Position numbers and translations under genes: made by a program. Positions 24,872 through 33,347 of a DNA stretch of 64,000 bases are shown here, piece by piece. This DNA is from Paenibacillus tianmuensis. GTDB taxonomy: Bacteria > Bacillota > Bacilli > Paenibacillales > NBRC-103111. Location: assembly GCF_900100345.1 (NCBI RefSeq), contig NZ_FMTT01000023.1, positions 19,876 to 83,875 on the forward strand, given 5' to 3'. Within the stretch, counting starts at the first letter, position 1. Every line of letters starts with the position of its first letter. The notes under the pieces were generated by a model, which was given only the letters and a program-made list of their open reading frames with translations, did no database searches and was not told where the DNA came from.

Positions 24872-25542
24872 GGCAGCGGCACCTCCGGCTTCATGACATC
24901 CATATAAGCATCCTCCAACCCACTTGCCGCCGGCTCCGCGCCTTCAAAGGGCTTGGCTCCATCACTGGACAACACGTGTGTTTCCCGACCGTAAGCCGTC
25001 TTCCGGGAGGAGAGTACTTTGAGGTGCAGTTTGATGATATCGAACCGGGTCTCCTCGACCATTCCCGTCCATACCCGGCCCTTCACCCGTTCAAGCAGCT
25101 GCGCTTGCGTGCCTTGGTAGACGACTCGGCCCTCTTTCATCATGGCAAGCCGATCGCAGCTGCAGCCGATATCGGCCGCGATATGGGTCGACAAAATGAC
25201 AATACGATCTTTGACCATTTGATTAAGCCACTTGCGAAAACGAATCCGCTCCTCCAGATCGAGTCCCGCCGTCGGTTCGTCAACCATAATCAGCTTCGGC
25301 GATCCGAGCATCGCATGAGCGATTCCGATCCGCTGCTTCATACCGCCGGAATAGCTCCCCATCCGCTTCTTCGCTTGATCGGTCATATTCACTTGTTCCA
25401 GCAGCGAAGCAACCTCCTCTTTCCGCTTGCGCGAATTCGTTATTCCTTTCATCAGCGCCACATAATCGAGATACTCGGAACCGGATAAGTTGCCGTATAA
25501 ACCGAACTCCTGCGGCAAGTACCCGAGCACCGCCCGAATCGC
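24868..25542 (-). pseudogene. ABC transporter ATPase, 5'-truncated
   Basis: The frame begins AIRAVLGYLPQEFGLYGNLS, which is the Q-loop region of an ATPase. The signature SYSGGMKQR, Walker B KLIMVDEPTAGLDLEE and switch LSTHIAADI follow. Walker A and the first 70 or so residues are missing. Unrelated AT-rich sequence starts at about 25543. The deletion removed the operon promoter as well, so the whole downstream ABC set is probably silent. Confidence 0.85.
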
Positions 25543-25676
25543 CTATGTGGCTAAAAAGATTTGGTATGGCCGCAATTTTTTTCGAAACATTTGGAATGGA
25601 TAAAGCACTGCGCTCGCAATGACAAACGTTGAACCTTCGGATTCGAGAATGAAGTTAAACTTTCTTACTCTAAAAA
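25543..25676. other. Junction sequence left of the truncated ABC operon
   Basis: AT-rich, unrelated to the ATPase gene, and without a gene. The ATPase homology ends abruptly at about 25542. Confidence 0.4.
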
Positions 25677-25708
25677 AAGCACGCGACAGGATTATCCTGT
25701 GCGTGCTT
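25677..25708 (-). terminator. Terminator of the 57-residue protein gene
   Basis: AAGCACGC-G-ACAGGAT pairs with ATCCTGT-GCGTGCTT with one bulged base. On the minus strand it ends in a run of seven T. Confidence 0.85.
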
Positions 25709-25716
25709 GGATCTTC

Positions 25717-25890
25717 TTATTGTTCCTCCAACTCATCGGGTACATCGTATTTATTGATATGCGAAGTGATCGCCTCGACGGCTTCGTTTACATCCGTCGT
25801 CGCAGGCACTTCGTTCACCACGTCGTCCGTCTGGTCATAAAAATTCAACCGGTTCGCCTCGGCCGCTTTCTCTTTGTCACTTTCTTTCAT
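25717..25890 (-). CDS. Small acidic protein, 57 residues
   Basis: MKESDKEKAAEANRLNFYDQ, then TDDVVNEVPATTDVNEAVEA and a C-terminal DELEEQ. It is highly charged and acidic, with no Cys or membrane segment, and resembles small intracellular or spore-core proteins of Bacilli, but the family is not identified. AAGGAGG lies ten bases before the ATG (TTG two codons earlier is also possible). A strong own terminator follows, which supports a real gene. Confidence 0.65.
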   Translation of the reverse strand: MKESDKEKAAEANRLNFYDQTDDVVNEVPATTDVNEAVEAITSHINKYDVPDELEEQ

Positions 25891-26088
25891 CCTCAAGATG
25901 CCTCCTTCATAGCATACGTTCGCCTTTACTATACACGAAGTTAATATTTGTTATGCATAAAATGACGCAAGATAATTTCCCGATCGCTTCCATTTAAGAT
26001 GATGATGTTTACTTCTCTTCATTGAAAAAAAGAGTGATTCCCTATGTTCTTTCGTCAATATCTTCACACGAACCCAATTGCATTAATT
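25891..26088. other. Intergenic region
   Basis: Holds the promoter region of the small acidic protein (minus strand) and a short hairpin TCACTCT/AGAGTGA-like pair near 26030. Nothing else recognised. Confidence 0.3.
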
Positions 26089-26310
26089 TCAAGTCGCACG
26101 CCGCTGCCGTTTTCTACGCCACGCATACAATACCATAAAACCGAGAACACTCATTCCCGTGTCCAGCAGCCCCGCTTCCGGCCCGAAGTCCCCACCGGTT
26201 AGCCAGCTTAAATGCGTTTGAAACGAGGCCGCGAATATCCCGTTCACATCGCTCCCGCTGACGGCTAGCCCATGACCTCGATGGAATAAAGCAAGAATTG
26301 TCGACAGACT
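26089..26310 (-). pseudogene. C-terminal fragment of a CPBP (CAAX-type) membrane protease
   Basis: The minus strand reads ILALFHRGHGLAVSGSDVNG, then FQTHLSWLTGGDFGPEAGLL and a last helix followed by RRKRQRRAT-stop. The VSG...WLTGG-x-FGPEA block is characteristic of the C-terminus of CPBP-family intramembrane proteases. The catalytic Glu-Glu and His motifs lie upstream in the family and are absent here. It is a relic. Confidence 0.6.
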
Positions 26311-26469
26311 CCCGAAATCCTGCTAAAATGCACTATAGACTTCCCCCTATAAAAGAATAAAGGTGAAAAAATAATGCTATCTTTTTCCAGATTAAGTAAG
26401 TGCAAACCCCCTATCCCGTAATTTCTTTGCCGGCCCATTGAGATTTTTGAATTATAGGGGGAATTGGCT

Positions 26470-27639
26470 ATGCAAAGAAAAATCTCATCACCATCATTAC
26501 TGTTGTTAATTGTCCTTGTGGCTTTTCCGCAAATTAGCGAAACGATCTATACACCTTCATTACCGGATATCGCGAAGAGCCTGCATACAACCGGCAATGC
26601 GATCCAACTGACACTCAGTATATATTTCCTCGGTTTCGGCGTTGGCGTTTTTTGCTGGGGAAGGCTTTCGGATTCTATTGGGCGGCGTCCCGCTATGCTT
26701 TGGGGAATCTTGGTTTATGCCCTAGGCAGCTTGGGATGTTACCTGTCCGGTTCGGCTGAATGGTTGCTAGTAAGCCGATTCATTCAGGCTTTTGGCGCCA
26801 GCACCGGCTCGGTGGTGACTCAAACCATACTTCGTGAGAGTATCGAAGGAGCCAAGCGTCATGCGGTGTTTGCTCAGATCTCTGCGGCACTTGCCTTTAC
26901 ACCGGCCATCGGGCCGTTAATTGGAGGATGGGTCGATCAAGCGTTCGGTTTTAGAGCTGTGTTCTTCACTCTGGTTGTGATGAGCGTCGCCATTTTTACG
27001 TACACAATGGTTTCTCTGCCCGAGACAAGAGTATCCACGAGCTCCGGCATTCGTACGTTTTCTGTAGCTAAGCGCTTGATTTCTGACAGAAGAATATGGG
27101 CATTCGGTTTTCTCATAGGAGCATCAAACGGCATACTGTTCAGTTACTACGCCGAGGCCCCGTTCATTTTTATCGAGTTTTTTCACATGAGTCCGGGTGT
27201 GTTTGGTTTTTTAGGAATTTTCGTGGCGCTGTCTTCCATTATTGGTGCAATGCTGTCGAAAAAACTGCTAAACCGGGTCCCGGCAGAAAAAATTATTTTT
27301 CTTGGTTCCCTCGTCACGATGGCGGGGGCCGTATGTCTCACCGTTCTTGCACTTTATGGCATGAGTCCTTCCGTAGCAGGATTGGCATTCATGGTAGCTT
27401 CGATCTTTATCCTCCTGCTAGGAATCGGTATGGCCATTCCTAACTGCCTGAGTCTGGCGCTCGTCAATTACGACGATGTCCTTGGTACCGCGGGCGCTAT
27501 TTTCGGATTGGGCTATTACATGGTGGTCAGCCTGATTACCAGCGGGATGAGCTATCTTCACGATGGTTCGTTATTAACCATGCCTATCTATTTTCTCGTA
27601 TTAGCGATAGGTATGGCCTTTGTGAGCAAGAAGCTTTAA
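26470..27639 (+). CDS. MFS drug-resistance transporter, Bcr/CflA-like
   Basis: A 389-residue transporter with 12 predicted helices. ETIYTPSLPDIAKSL in helix 1 and the loop GRLSDSIGRRPAMLWG (motif A) are Bcr/CflA hallmarks. RFIQAFGASTGSVVTQTILR is motif B and AFTPAIGPLIGGWV motif C of drug:H+ antiporters. It should expel drugs or metabolites by proton antiport. TTG 26464 is in frame, but the GGGG run at 26456-26461 favours ATG 26470. It is monocistronic with its own terminator. Confidence 0.9.
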   Translation: MQRKISSPSLLLLIVLVAFPQISETIYTPSLPDIAKSLHTTGNAIQLTLSIYFLGFGVGVFCWGRLSDSIGRRPAMLWGILVYALGSLGCYLSGSAEWLLVSRFIQAFGASTGSVVTQTILRESIEGAKRHAVFAQISAALAFTPAIGPLIGGWVDQAFGFRAVFFTLVVMSVAIFTYTMVSLPETRVSTSSGIRTFSVAKRLISDRRIWAFGFLIGASNGILFSYYAEAPFIFIEFFHMSPGVFGFLGIFVALSSIIGAMLSKKLLNRVPAEKIIFLGSLVTMAGAVCLTVLALYGMSPSVAGLAFMVASIFILLLGIGMAIPNCLSLALVNYDDVLGTAGAIFGLGYYMVVSLITSGMSYLHDGSLLTMPIYFLVLAIGMAFVSKKL

Positions 27640-27646
27640 ACATTGG

Positions 27647-27680
27647 GAAGCCGGTTCTCTCTAAGCAGAGAATCGGCTTC
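27647..27680 (+). terminator. Terminator of the MFS gene
   Basis: GAAGCCGGTTCTCT and AGAGAATCGGCTTC pair (one G-T mismatch position) around CTAAGC, followed by TCT. Confidence 0.8.
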
Positions 27681-27726
27681 TCTGCATTCCCCCCGCTAAG
27701 CGCCCTCGACTGATGGCCAAAAAAAT

Positions 27727-27746
27727 AGGCTCCCGGGCGGGAGCCT
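27727..27746 (-). terminator. Terminator of the stalk-domain protein gene
   Basis: AGGCTCCCG and CGGGAGCCT pair around GG. On the minus strand a T-run follows (A-run before 27726 on the plus strand). Confidence 0.85.
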
Positions 27747-27750
27747 AAAC

Positions 27751-28812
27751 TTAGTTTTCGACAACGATTTTAACGGCTTGGCCGATTGGCGGCAAGCTTT
27801 TGGTCAAGATCGGACCATAGAAGGCATACACTTTATCGCCTTTTTTAAGCTGATCTGCGGCAACCGGTTGATTATCCTTCGTTCCGATCACAGGTGTATC
27901 CCCTGCCACATTCAGGACTACCGTGTCATGCGATCCGTCGCTAAGCTTATTCCCTTTGATCGTAAGACGCGTTGTCCCCTCAGCCGAAGAAGTAATCTCC
28001 TCGATCTCGCCTGCCGTACCTAAAGTTTGCTGCGCGGCAGAGCTCTGTTTCACGATAATTTTTTTCGCATGGGTCATCGGCGGCATGCTCATGGCCATCG
28101 CCAGACCATGCTCCGCTTCAATGAACACGCCCAGCTGCAAATCGGCAAGCGTCAGCTTCTGGTTATTGTCGGATACGATTTCCGTTTCGCCCGAAATGTT
28201 CAGTCGGACGCCGTGCCCATAGCCGTTAAGGCCGATCTCTCCGCCTTTATCGCGATAGGTGATGCTTGTGATCGTTCCTTGCTTGGTCGTGTTCAAAACC
28301 TGTTCTTCGCTTTCTTGCTTCTTGGAATGGATAGTAATCGTACCCGTCGCGTTCACCTTCACTTGAAGCTTCATCACCTTTTCGAAATAGGACAGCGGCA
28401 CATACGTTTTTTCATTCGTTAATTCCGGCGCCGCTTCGAGCGGAACAAGCATTTTGGCAAAGCTGTATTTGTCTTGTCCGATCTGAAGGGTTAGCCATTG
28501 GTTGCCTTGAACCAGTTCCAGCGACTGGGTATCCTGCTTCCAGGTCAGCTTATAGCCAAGCGCTTCGGCTGCAGCGCGAATCGGTACCATAATTTGATTT
28601 TTAGCGCCTACGTATATTGGGTTCTCTTCGGGAGAGAATCCTTTTCCATCGATCACGAGAACAAACTTAAGACCGCCGTAGGAATCCTGCGGAGCAGGAG
28701 CGGAAATCGGCAGCGGTTTTACCGTCGCAGACTCGCCTGGAGCAGCGGACACGACGTTGGTTGCCAGCAGCGCGCCGGCCAGGACAGTCCCGAGTACTTT
28801 GAATGGTTTCAT
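27751..28812 (-). CDS. Secreted copper-amine-oxidase N-terminal (stalk) domain protein
   Basis: A 353-residue protein with a Sec signal peptide (MKPFKVLGTVLAGALLATNV, cleavage after SAA near 24). Residues 50-165 form the stalk domain: MVPIRAAAEALGYKLTWKQD, then TYVPLSYFEKVMKLQVKVN. Residues 175-350 hold two repeated beta units (GTITSITYRDKGGEIGLNGY and GEIEEITSSAEGTTRLTIKG). The domain is abundant in Paenibacillus surface proteins and probably mediates wall or matrix attachment rather than catalysis. The ATG follows an AGGAGG site. It is monocistronic, transcribed away from the GNAT gene region. Confidence 0.88.
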   Translation of the reverse strand: MKPFKVLGTVLAGALLATNVVSAAPGESATVKPLPISAPAPQDSYGGLKFVLVIDGKGFSPEENPIYVGAKNQIMVPIRAAAEALGYKLTWKQDTQSLELVQGNQWLTLQIGQDKYSFAKMLVPLEAAPELTNEKTYVPLSYFEKVMKLQVKVNATGTITIHSKKQESEEQVLNTTKQGTITSITYRDKGGEIGLNGYGHGVRLNISGETEIVSDNNQKLTLADLQLGVFIEAEHGLAMAMSMPPMTHAKKIIVKQSSAAQQTLGTAGEIEEITSSAEGTTRLTIKGNKLSDGSHDTVVLNVAGDTPVIGTKDNQPVAADQLKKGDKVYAFYGPILTKSLPPIGQAVKIVVEN

Positions 28813-29011
28813 GATGTCACATACCTCCTGTTATAACCTTATGTAAGAGAACAAACCTTTGAGCTAAGGCTCCATATTTGCTGTTCTCAATCTCCTAAAC
28901 GCGATGTCCGGATAAAATGTTGCACGGCAGGGAGTTCCAAGCAAAAAAATGCCTGCTCTCGAAACCGAGGGCAAGCGTCTTGATGTTGTTCTTCGGATGT
29001 TCATGGGATTG
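28813..29011. other. Intergenic region
   Basis: Contains the ribosome site of the stalk protein and a GC-rich hairpin TGCTCTCGAAA/CCGAGGGCA near 28955. No gene. Confidence 0.35.
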
Positions 29012-29473
29012 TCAAAGAAGCTTTTTCTCCATACATATACTGCTGGGGCAATCCACATATTCTCCAAAAGGATCGATATCGATAAATCCGAATTTCTTGT
29101 ACAACGCTATCGATTCGGGCTGCATAGGCCCGGTTTCGAGGAATAAGGATCTAAATCCTGCCCGCGCCGCTTCCTGCTCCAAAAATGACAAGATACTTGA
29201 CGCAATTCCTTTATTTCTGAACGAAGGATCTACAAAAATCCGTTTCAATTCGGCAGCCTGTGCGTCTAGAGGACGGTAAGCCCCGCAGCCGGCAGCCACA
29301 CCGTTACAACAAGCGAGGACGAATACCATCTCGTTAACCTTGGCCCCTTCCAAATCAACGCCAAACACTTCGTCCGCAGGGTACAACGAATATAAATAAT
29401 CGTCCAGTTTCGCAATCAATGCGATCAAATGCTCATTGTTCGGCTCCACGACTTGTATTGTGAACGTTTCCAT
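29012..29473 (-). CDS. GNAT family N-acetyltransferase
   Basis: A 153-residue GNAT enzyme. Motif A is LKRIFVDPSFRNKGIASSIL (R-x-x-G-I-A), followed by FRSLFLETGPMQPESIALYK and KFGFIDIDPFGEY. The profile is that of YsnE/PhnO-like acetyltransferases acting on amines or peptides. The start follows a GGGAGCAGAG site. It is a single gene. Substrate unknown. Confidence 0.85.
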   Translation of the reverse strand: METFTIQVVEPNNEHLIALIAKLDDYLYSLYPADEVFGVDLEGAKVNEMVFVLACCNGVAAGCGAYRPLDAQAAELKRIFVDPSFRNKGIASSILSFLEQEAARAGFRSLFLETGPMQPESIALYKKFGFIDIDPFGEYVDCPSSICMEKKLL

Positions 29474-29987
29474 TCTCTGCTCCCTCTGTATAAAATCTAG
29501 TTCCGATTACACAGAATCCACTTTATTCCGACAACCATCATATCTTGATTTGTTACATAACATTACATAAAATAGATCACGTCTATCCGCTGAGGTTTGG
29601 ACACATGTTGCATCTCGATAAATACACGATTTGCTTCAATGATAAACTCTCCTAAAGGATCGCTGAATAAATGTGAGAACTCTCCAAGTCTGGAGAGTTC
29701 TTTTTTTACTACATCAGAAAGTAAAGGTTTTCACTTTATACTTTGGCTGATTCCGCTACGGTAAACGCGCTCGTCCAAAGGACCGCGTAAGCCGTTTATC
29801 CTTGTGAGTGTACATAATACCATCGGTAGCCTGTTTGTTGAACGTTTAGCTTCCAATGCTTACCACTAACTTACCGGCAAATCGTTTGTAGAGCTGCTTC
29901 ATGAACTTAGAATCAGTTATGCATTCCATGAAGCAAGACAGTGTTAACCGACGGAACAGAGGGGATGGGATAATCCAGCCATTGCTA
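29474..29987. other. Intergenic region with remnants and a terminator
   Basis: The minus strand at 29563-29672 reads FSDPLGEFIIEANRVFIEMQ to a stop, and near 29840-29900 it reads KFMKQLYKRFAGKLVVSIGS. Both look like tails of lost genes that I cannot identify. A plus-strand terminator lies at 29677. Confidence 0.35.
29677..29707 (+). terminator. Strong terminator hairpin
   Basis: GAACTCTCCA and TGGAGAGTTC form a perfect 10-bp stem around AGTC followed by seven T. No plus-strand gene is visible upstream of it, so its transcript is unknown. The A-run is absent on the other side. Confidence 0.85.
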
Positions 29988-30800
29988 TTACTCGATATGA
30001 TACCGAACAGCACCTTTGAAGTCTACCGAATCTTGATTGGAAGTCAACTTGGCTTGGAATATACACCGGTCACCGCGGGCGAAGGATTCCGTATATTCAA
30101 ATGGAATACAGGACTTGGTAAAAGCAATACGCTTCACATGGAAGGCAGGACTGCCTGCAGCGGTTTGAAGCAGTTTGGCGGTTTCCTTGGACAAACTGAC
30201 ACACTCGTAGGTTTCGGTAGCGTGTCCCATCTGGACATGGTATTCATCGCGTAGCAGACGGTACAGCGATTGAGAGGTGAAATCGACTGTTTCCAAAGAT
30301 GGAAACTTGGTCATGGGAAGATACGTATGTTCAAGAAGAATCGGTTCTCCATTTGCTTTTCGTATCCGGCTTAGACGTAAAACTTGCTCATCATAAGGCA
30401 GATTCAGCATATTGCCGATGGTTAAACCTGCGGAAAATATGATGCTCTCGAGTACAATGGATTCCGGAACAGCCTGTAAAACTAGCATGTCTTCCGTAAA
30501 ATTATACAGATGGTCTAACGTTCGGTGTAACTTCGGTGAAGCGACGGTGGAGCCGCGACCTCTCCGGCGAACAATAAGTCCTTGTTCCGAGAGCTGATCC
30601 ATGGCAAGTCTGATGGTGGTACGGCTTACTTGCAGCCATTTACAAAGTTGGCTCTCGGAGGGAAGCGGATCACCAGCCTTCAACGATCCGCTTTGAATGG
30701 CCTGTTTCATCGTTTCAAGCAATTGGGAATAAAGTGGCGTGTCAGATTCCGTATCATTCATTTTAAAATTCAAGAGCCATGCGGGGAGTTGATGATTCAT
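29988..30800 (-). CDS. GntR/HutC-family transcriptional regulator
   Basis: A 270-residue regulator. Residues 15-85 are the GntR winged helix (LYSQLLETMKQAIQSGSLKA, PLPSESQLCKWLQVSRTTIR, GLIVRRRGRGSTVA). Residues 100-260 are a UTRA effector domain (SIIFSAGLTIGNMLNL, GEPILLEHTYLPMTKFPSLE). A longer frame to 30863 exists, but it would overlap the GTATGATAC operator candidate, and ATG 30800 has GGAAGCAGG upstream. It is divergent from deoC and probably regulates it in response to a deoxynucleoside or sugar phosphate. The effector is inferred. Confidence 0.88.
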   Translation of the reverse strand: MNHQLPAWLLNFKMNDTESDTPLYSQLLETMKQAIQSGSLKAGDPLPSESQLCKWLQVSRTTIRLAMDQLSEQGLIVRRRGRGSTVASPKLHRTLDHLYNFTEDMLVLQAVPESIVLESIIFSAGLTIGNMLNLPYDEQVLRLSRIRKANGEPILLEHTYLPMTKFPSLETVDFTSQSLYRLLRDEYHVQMGHATETYECVSLSKETAKLLQTAAGSPAFHVKRIAFTKSCIPFEYTESFARGDRCIFQAKLTSNQDSVDFKGAVRYHIE

Positions 30801-30843
30801 AGCATTACCTGCTTCCGGTTGTAATAATGGATCGTCTTTACTT

Positions 30844-30918
30844 GTATGATACTTTACAAACATTAAAGGAGCAAGTCACGGTTGAACTTAAATCAAACGT
30901 ATGATACATTTGATACAT
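30844..30918. promoter_or_regulatory. Repeated GTATGATAC operator candidates between gntR and deoC
   Basis: GTATGATAC occurs at 30844 and 30899, and TGATACAT again at 30911. GntR/HutC proteins bind short palindromic repeats in divergent regions, so these are likely sites for the adjacent regulator, controlling both genes. Confidence 0.55.
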
Positions 30919-30941
30919 AACATATATTAGGAGGAACTACA

Positions 30942-31667
30942 ATGACCACTGTTCAAGATATTGCTAAGATGATTGACCATTCCCTCTTAAAGCCGGAACT
31001 CACAGAACAAGAGGTACGTGAAGGTTGCAGAATCGCAAAACAATACGATGTCGCGTCCGTATGTGTAAAGCCTTGCGATGTGAAAATTGCCCAGGAGGAA
31101 CTTCAAGGTACCAATGTCCTTGTCACGACAGTTATTGGGTTTCCACACGGGTCGAATTTGACCCAGATCAAAGTACTTGAAGCAGAAGAAGCGATTCGTG
31201 ACGGAGCAGTTGAGCTCGATATGGTTCTGAACATAGGAAGACTGTTATCCCGCAGGTTTGATTATGTAGAACAAGATATCCGAGCAGTGGTGGAGATTGC
31301 CCATAATCATCAAGTAGCCGTCAAGGTGATTCTTGAGAATTGCTATCTAACGGATGAACTGAAAGAGATTGCTTCTCGTTTGTGCGAAAACGCCGGAGCG
31401 GATTTTATCAAAACTTCAACCGGTTACGGTTCGGGTGGAGCAACGATTCCAGACCTTGAATTGATGCGCCGCGTCACCGGACCACGTGTACAGATAAAAG
31501 CCGCTGGAGGTGTACGCACATTGGACAATGCACTCGCGATAAGGGCAGTCGGCGCATCCCGATTCGGTGCGACCGCAACCATTGCTATTTTGGAGGGAGC
31601 CAAAAAGCGAGTAGTGAACGGAGGAGTTCTACAGGCTGACAAGAACGCTCTAGGTAAGGGATATTAA
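30942..31667 (+). CDS. deoC: Deoxyribose-phosphate aldolase
   Basis: A 241-residue class I aldolase. It cleaves 2-deoxyribose 5-phosphate to glyceraldehyde 3-phosphate and acetaldehyde. Conserved blocks are MIDHSLLKPELTEQEVREGC, VTTVIGFPHGSNLTQIKVLE, ELDMVLNIGRL, VKVILENCYL (Lys forming the carbinolamine region), GADFIKTSTGYGSGGATIPD with the Schiff-base Lys, and VQIKAAGGVRTLDNALA with the second Lys. AGGAGG is nine bases before the ATG. It is a single gene divergent from its probable GntR regulator. The deo operon partners (kinase, phosphorylase) are not adjacent. Confidence 0.96.
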   Translation: MTTVQDIAKMIDHSLLKPELTEQEVREGCRIAKQYDVASVCVKPCDVKIAQEELQGTNVLVTTVIGFPHGSNLTQIKVLEAEEAIRDGAVELDMVLNIGRLLSRRFDYVEQDIRAVVEIAHNHQVAVKVILENCYLTDELKEIASRLCENAGADFIKTSTGYGSGGATIPDLELMRRVTGPRVQIKAAGGVRTLDNALAIRAVGASRFGATATIAILEGAKKRVVNGGVLQADKNALGKGY

Positions 31668-31754
31668 TAACTTTGGCTTAAAGCTGACGTCTGCTCGTAG
31701 TTCCACAGCATTGCTTGTTATGCGTCGAATCGCCATATCTCTATGTTTTGCTCC

Positions 31755-31806
31755 AACAAAAAGCAGACCAAAACTGGAATAAAACAGGCCTGGTCTGCTT
31801 TTTGTT
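31755..31806 (+). terminator. deoC terminator
   Basis: AACAAAAAGCAGACCA pairs with TGGTCTGCTTTTTGTT over 16 bp around a 20-base loop. It is symmetric enough to act in both directions. Confidence 0.8.
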
Positions 31807-32149
31807 ATCAACTTTCCATCAAATCACTGAACTCTCGTTCCCTATAGTTCATCCCGAACGATCTCATCCAGCCCAAGGCTTACGAATAAAATCATTGTAC
31901 GCTTCCTTTGAGTTCCTGATAAGCAACGCTCACCTGACGAGGTATGTCAACATGTGACAAATAGTTTTTACCTTTCTTCCACTTACTTTGCGGGTGGTGA
32001 CAGCTTCGCTGGTACTGCCCCTTCATACGCCATGGAAGGGATGCGGGAGCGGTTTTCCTCCCATGCAATAATTGCACGATCGCTTCCCAGAAACTTTTCA
32101 AACCTAATCTCGTATAACAGAATAACGAACCTAAAAGGAGGTTTTTCGG
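31807..32149. other. Intergenic region
   Basis: A minus frame at 31892-32101 (VDIPRQVSVAYQELKGSVQ at its end) is unsupported. AAAAGGAGG near 32134-32142 serves the next gene. Nothing else was recognised. Confidence 0.35.
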
Positions 32150-32338
32150 ATGTATCTTCTAGCTATACTGCTCCCTCCTGTAGCCGTTCTATTTTGCGGA
32201 AAACCGATACAGGCCCTTCTCAACTTTATTCTGACGCTCTTCTTCTGGCTGCCGGGCGTCATTCACGCTTGTCTGGTCGTTCACGAACGCAAGCAGGATC
32301 AACGGATGGAAAGAATGTCCCGGAACTCGTACAGGTAA
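32150..32338 (+). CDS. YqaE/Pmp3 family membrane protein
   Basis: A 62-residue protein with two membrane helices: MYLLAILLPPVAVLFCGKPI and LLNFILTLFFWLPGVIHACL, followed by a basic tail. This is the Pmp3/YqaE/UPF0057 layout. Such proteins sit in the cytoplasmic membrane and are linked to salt or membrane-potential stress. A strong AAAAGGAGG lies seven bases upstream. It is monocistronic, with a terminator at 32370. Confidence 0.88.
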   Translation: MYLLAILLPPVAVLFCGKPIQALLNFILTLFFWLPGVIHACLVVHERKQDQRMERMSRNSYR

Positions 32339-32369
32339 TTGGGTATGGGAAGCGGGTCACCGCAAAAAA

Positions 32370-32396
32370 ACACTTCTCTCATCGGAAGTGTTTTTT
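32370..32396 (+). terminator. Terminator after yqaE-like gene
   Basis: ACACTTC and GAAGTGT pair around an eight-base loop, followed by TTTTT. An A-run precedes it. Confidence 0.8.
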
Positions 32397-32420
32397 GTTT
32401 TTAAGGGTTGTATTTTGTTG

Positions 32421-32451
32421 TTGACTCTAACGTTACTTTATACTCTATAGT
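32421..32451 (+). promoter_or_regulatory. MerR-type promoter with 19-bp spacer
   Basis: TTGACT at 32421-32426 and TATAGT at 32446-32451 are separated by 19 bases, the elongated spacing that MerR activators need to untwist. The spacer CTAACGTTACTTTATACTC contains an imperfect dyad as operator. The gene downstream encodes a MerR regulator, so this is an autoregulated promoter. Confidence 0.75.
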
Positions 32452-32481
32452 GATGCTTGAAAGGAGGTCTCGACGATTCCG

Positions 32482-33222
32482 GTGAAAGTGAAAGAGGTTG
32501 CGGATTTAGTCGGCATCAGTGTGCGCACGCTTCATCATTACGATGCGATTGGATTATTGACCCCGGATGGGACTACGGAAGCCGGGTATCGCTTGTACTC
32601 TGACGATAATCTTGAAATGCTGCAGCAGATTTTATTTTTCAGAGAACTTGACTTCCCTTTAACGAAAATCAAAGAAATGATACACAGTCCTTCCTTTAAC
32701 CGTCTGGAAGCGCTGGAGCTGCACCGGAACATGCTGTTCGAAAAACGCAGCAGGCTCGATAACATGATAGCGACGATCGATAAAACGATGCGACACGCGA
32801 AAGGAGAAATTCAAATGACGACGAAAGAAAAATTTGAAGGCTTTGACTTCAGCCGAAATCCTTATGAGCAAGAAGCCCACGAACGCTGGGGCAATGAAGC
32901 GGTCGATAAGGCCAACGCCAAGGTCGGCTCCATGTCGAAAAACGAACAGGAAGCGATGGGCAAAACGATGAATGGGATCTACGCCCAGCTGGCCGAACTT
33001 CGCGGCGGCTCGCCGGATTCCGCGGAGGCACAGGCGGCCATCAAAGAATGGTACGAGCTATTGAACCAAATGGGTCCTTACTCGCTCGAAGCCTTCAAAG
33101 GCTTGGGTCAAATGTATATGGATGACGAGCGCTTCACCCAAAGCATCGACCGCTTCGGCGACGGATTGGCGAAATTTATGCGCGATGCGATGGCCGTTTA
33201 TGCGGATACGAACCGGAAATAG
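32482..33222 (+). CDS. MerR-family regulator with TipAS drug-binding domain
   Basis: A 246-residue Mta/TipAL-like activator. The N-terminal winged helix is MKVKEVADLVGISVRTLHHY, DAIGLLTPDGTTEAGYRLY, then a dimerisation coiled coil to about residue 110. Residues 120-246 form the TipAS globin-like antibiotic-recognition domain (YEQEAHERWGNEAVDKANAK, YSLEAFKGLGQMYMDDERFT). Such proteins sense thiopeptides or other drugs and activate their own and efflux genes. GTG 32482 is preceded by AGGAGG at a long spacing. The 19-bp-spacer promoter upstream fits autoregulation. Confidence 0.9.
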   Translation: MKVKEVADLVGISVRTLHHYDAIGLLTPDGTTEAGYRLYSDDNLEMLQQILFFRELDFPLTKIKEMIHSPSFNRLEALELHRNMLFEKRSRLDNMIATIDKTMRHAKGEIQMTTKEKFEGFDFSRNPYEQEAHERWGNEAVDKANAKVGSMSKNEQEAMGKTMNGIYAQLAELRGGSPDSAEAQAAIKEWYELLNQMGPYSLEAFKGLGQMYMDDERFTQSIDRFGDGLAKFMRDAMAVYADTNRK

Positions 33223-33228
33223 TACGAT

Positions 33229-33271
33229 GGGCAGTCCCACAAGTCATTCCCGGATGACTTCGGGGCTGCCC
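33229..33271 (+). terminator. Two-tier terminator
   Basis: GGGCAGTCCC pairs with GGGGCTGCCC as the outer stem and AAGTCAT with ATGACTT as the inner one. TTTTT follows at 33272. Confidence 0.8.
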
Positions 33272-33347
33272 TTTTTCGTTGTTGGAGCCTCGAATAATCG
33301 CTTTTTGGATCGGTTAAGCTAAACTATGGAAAGGATGGGATTCGCAG

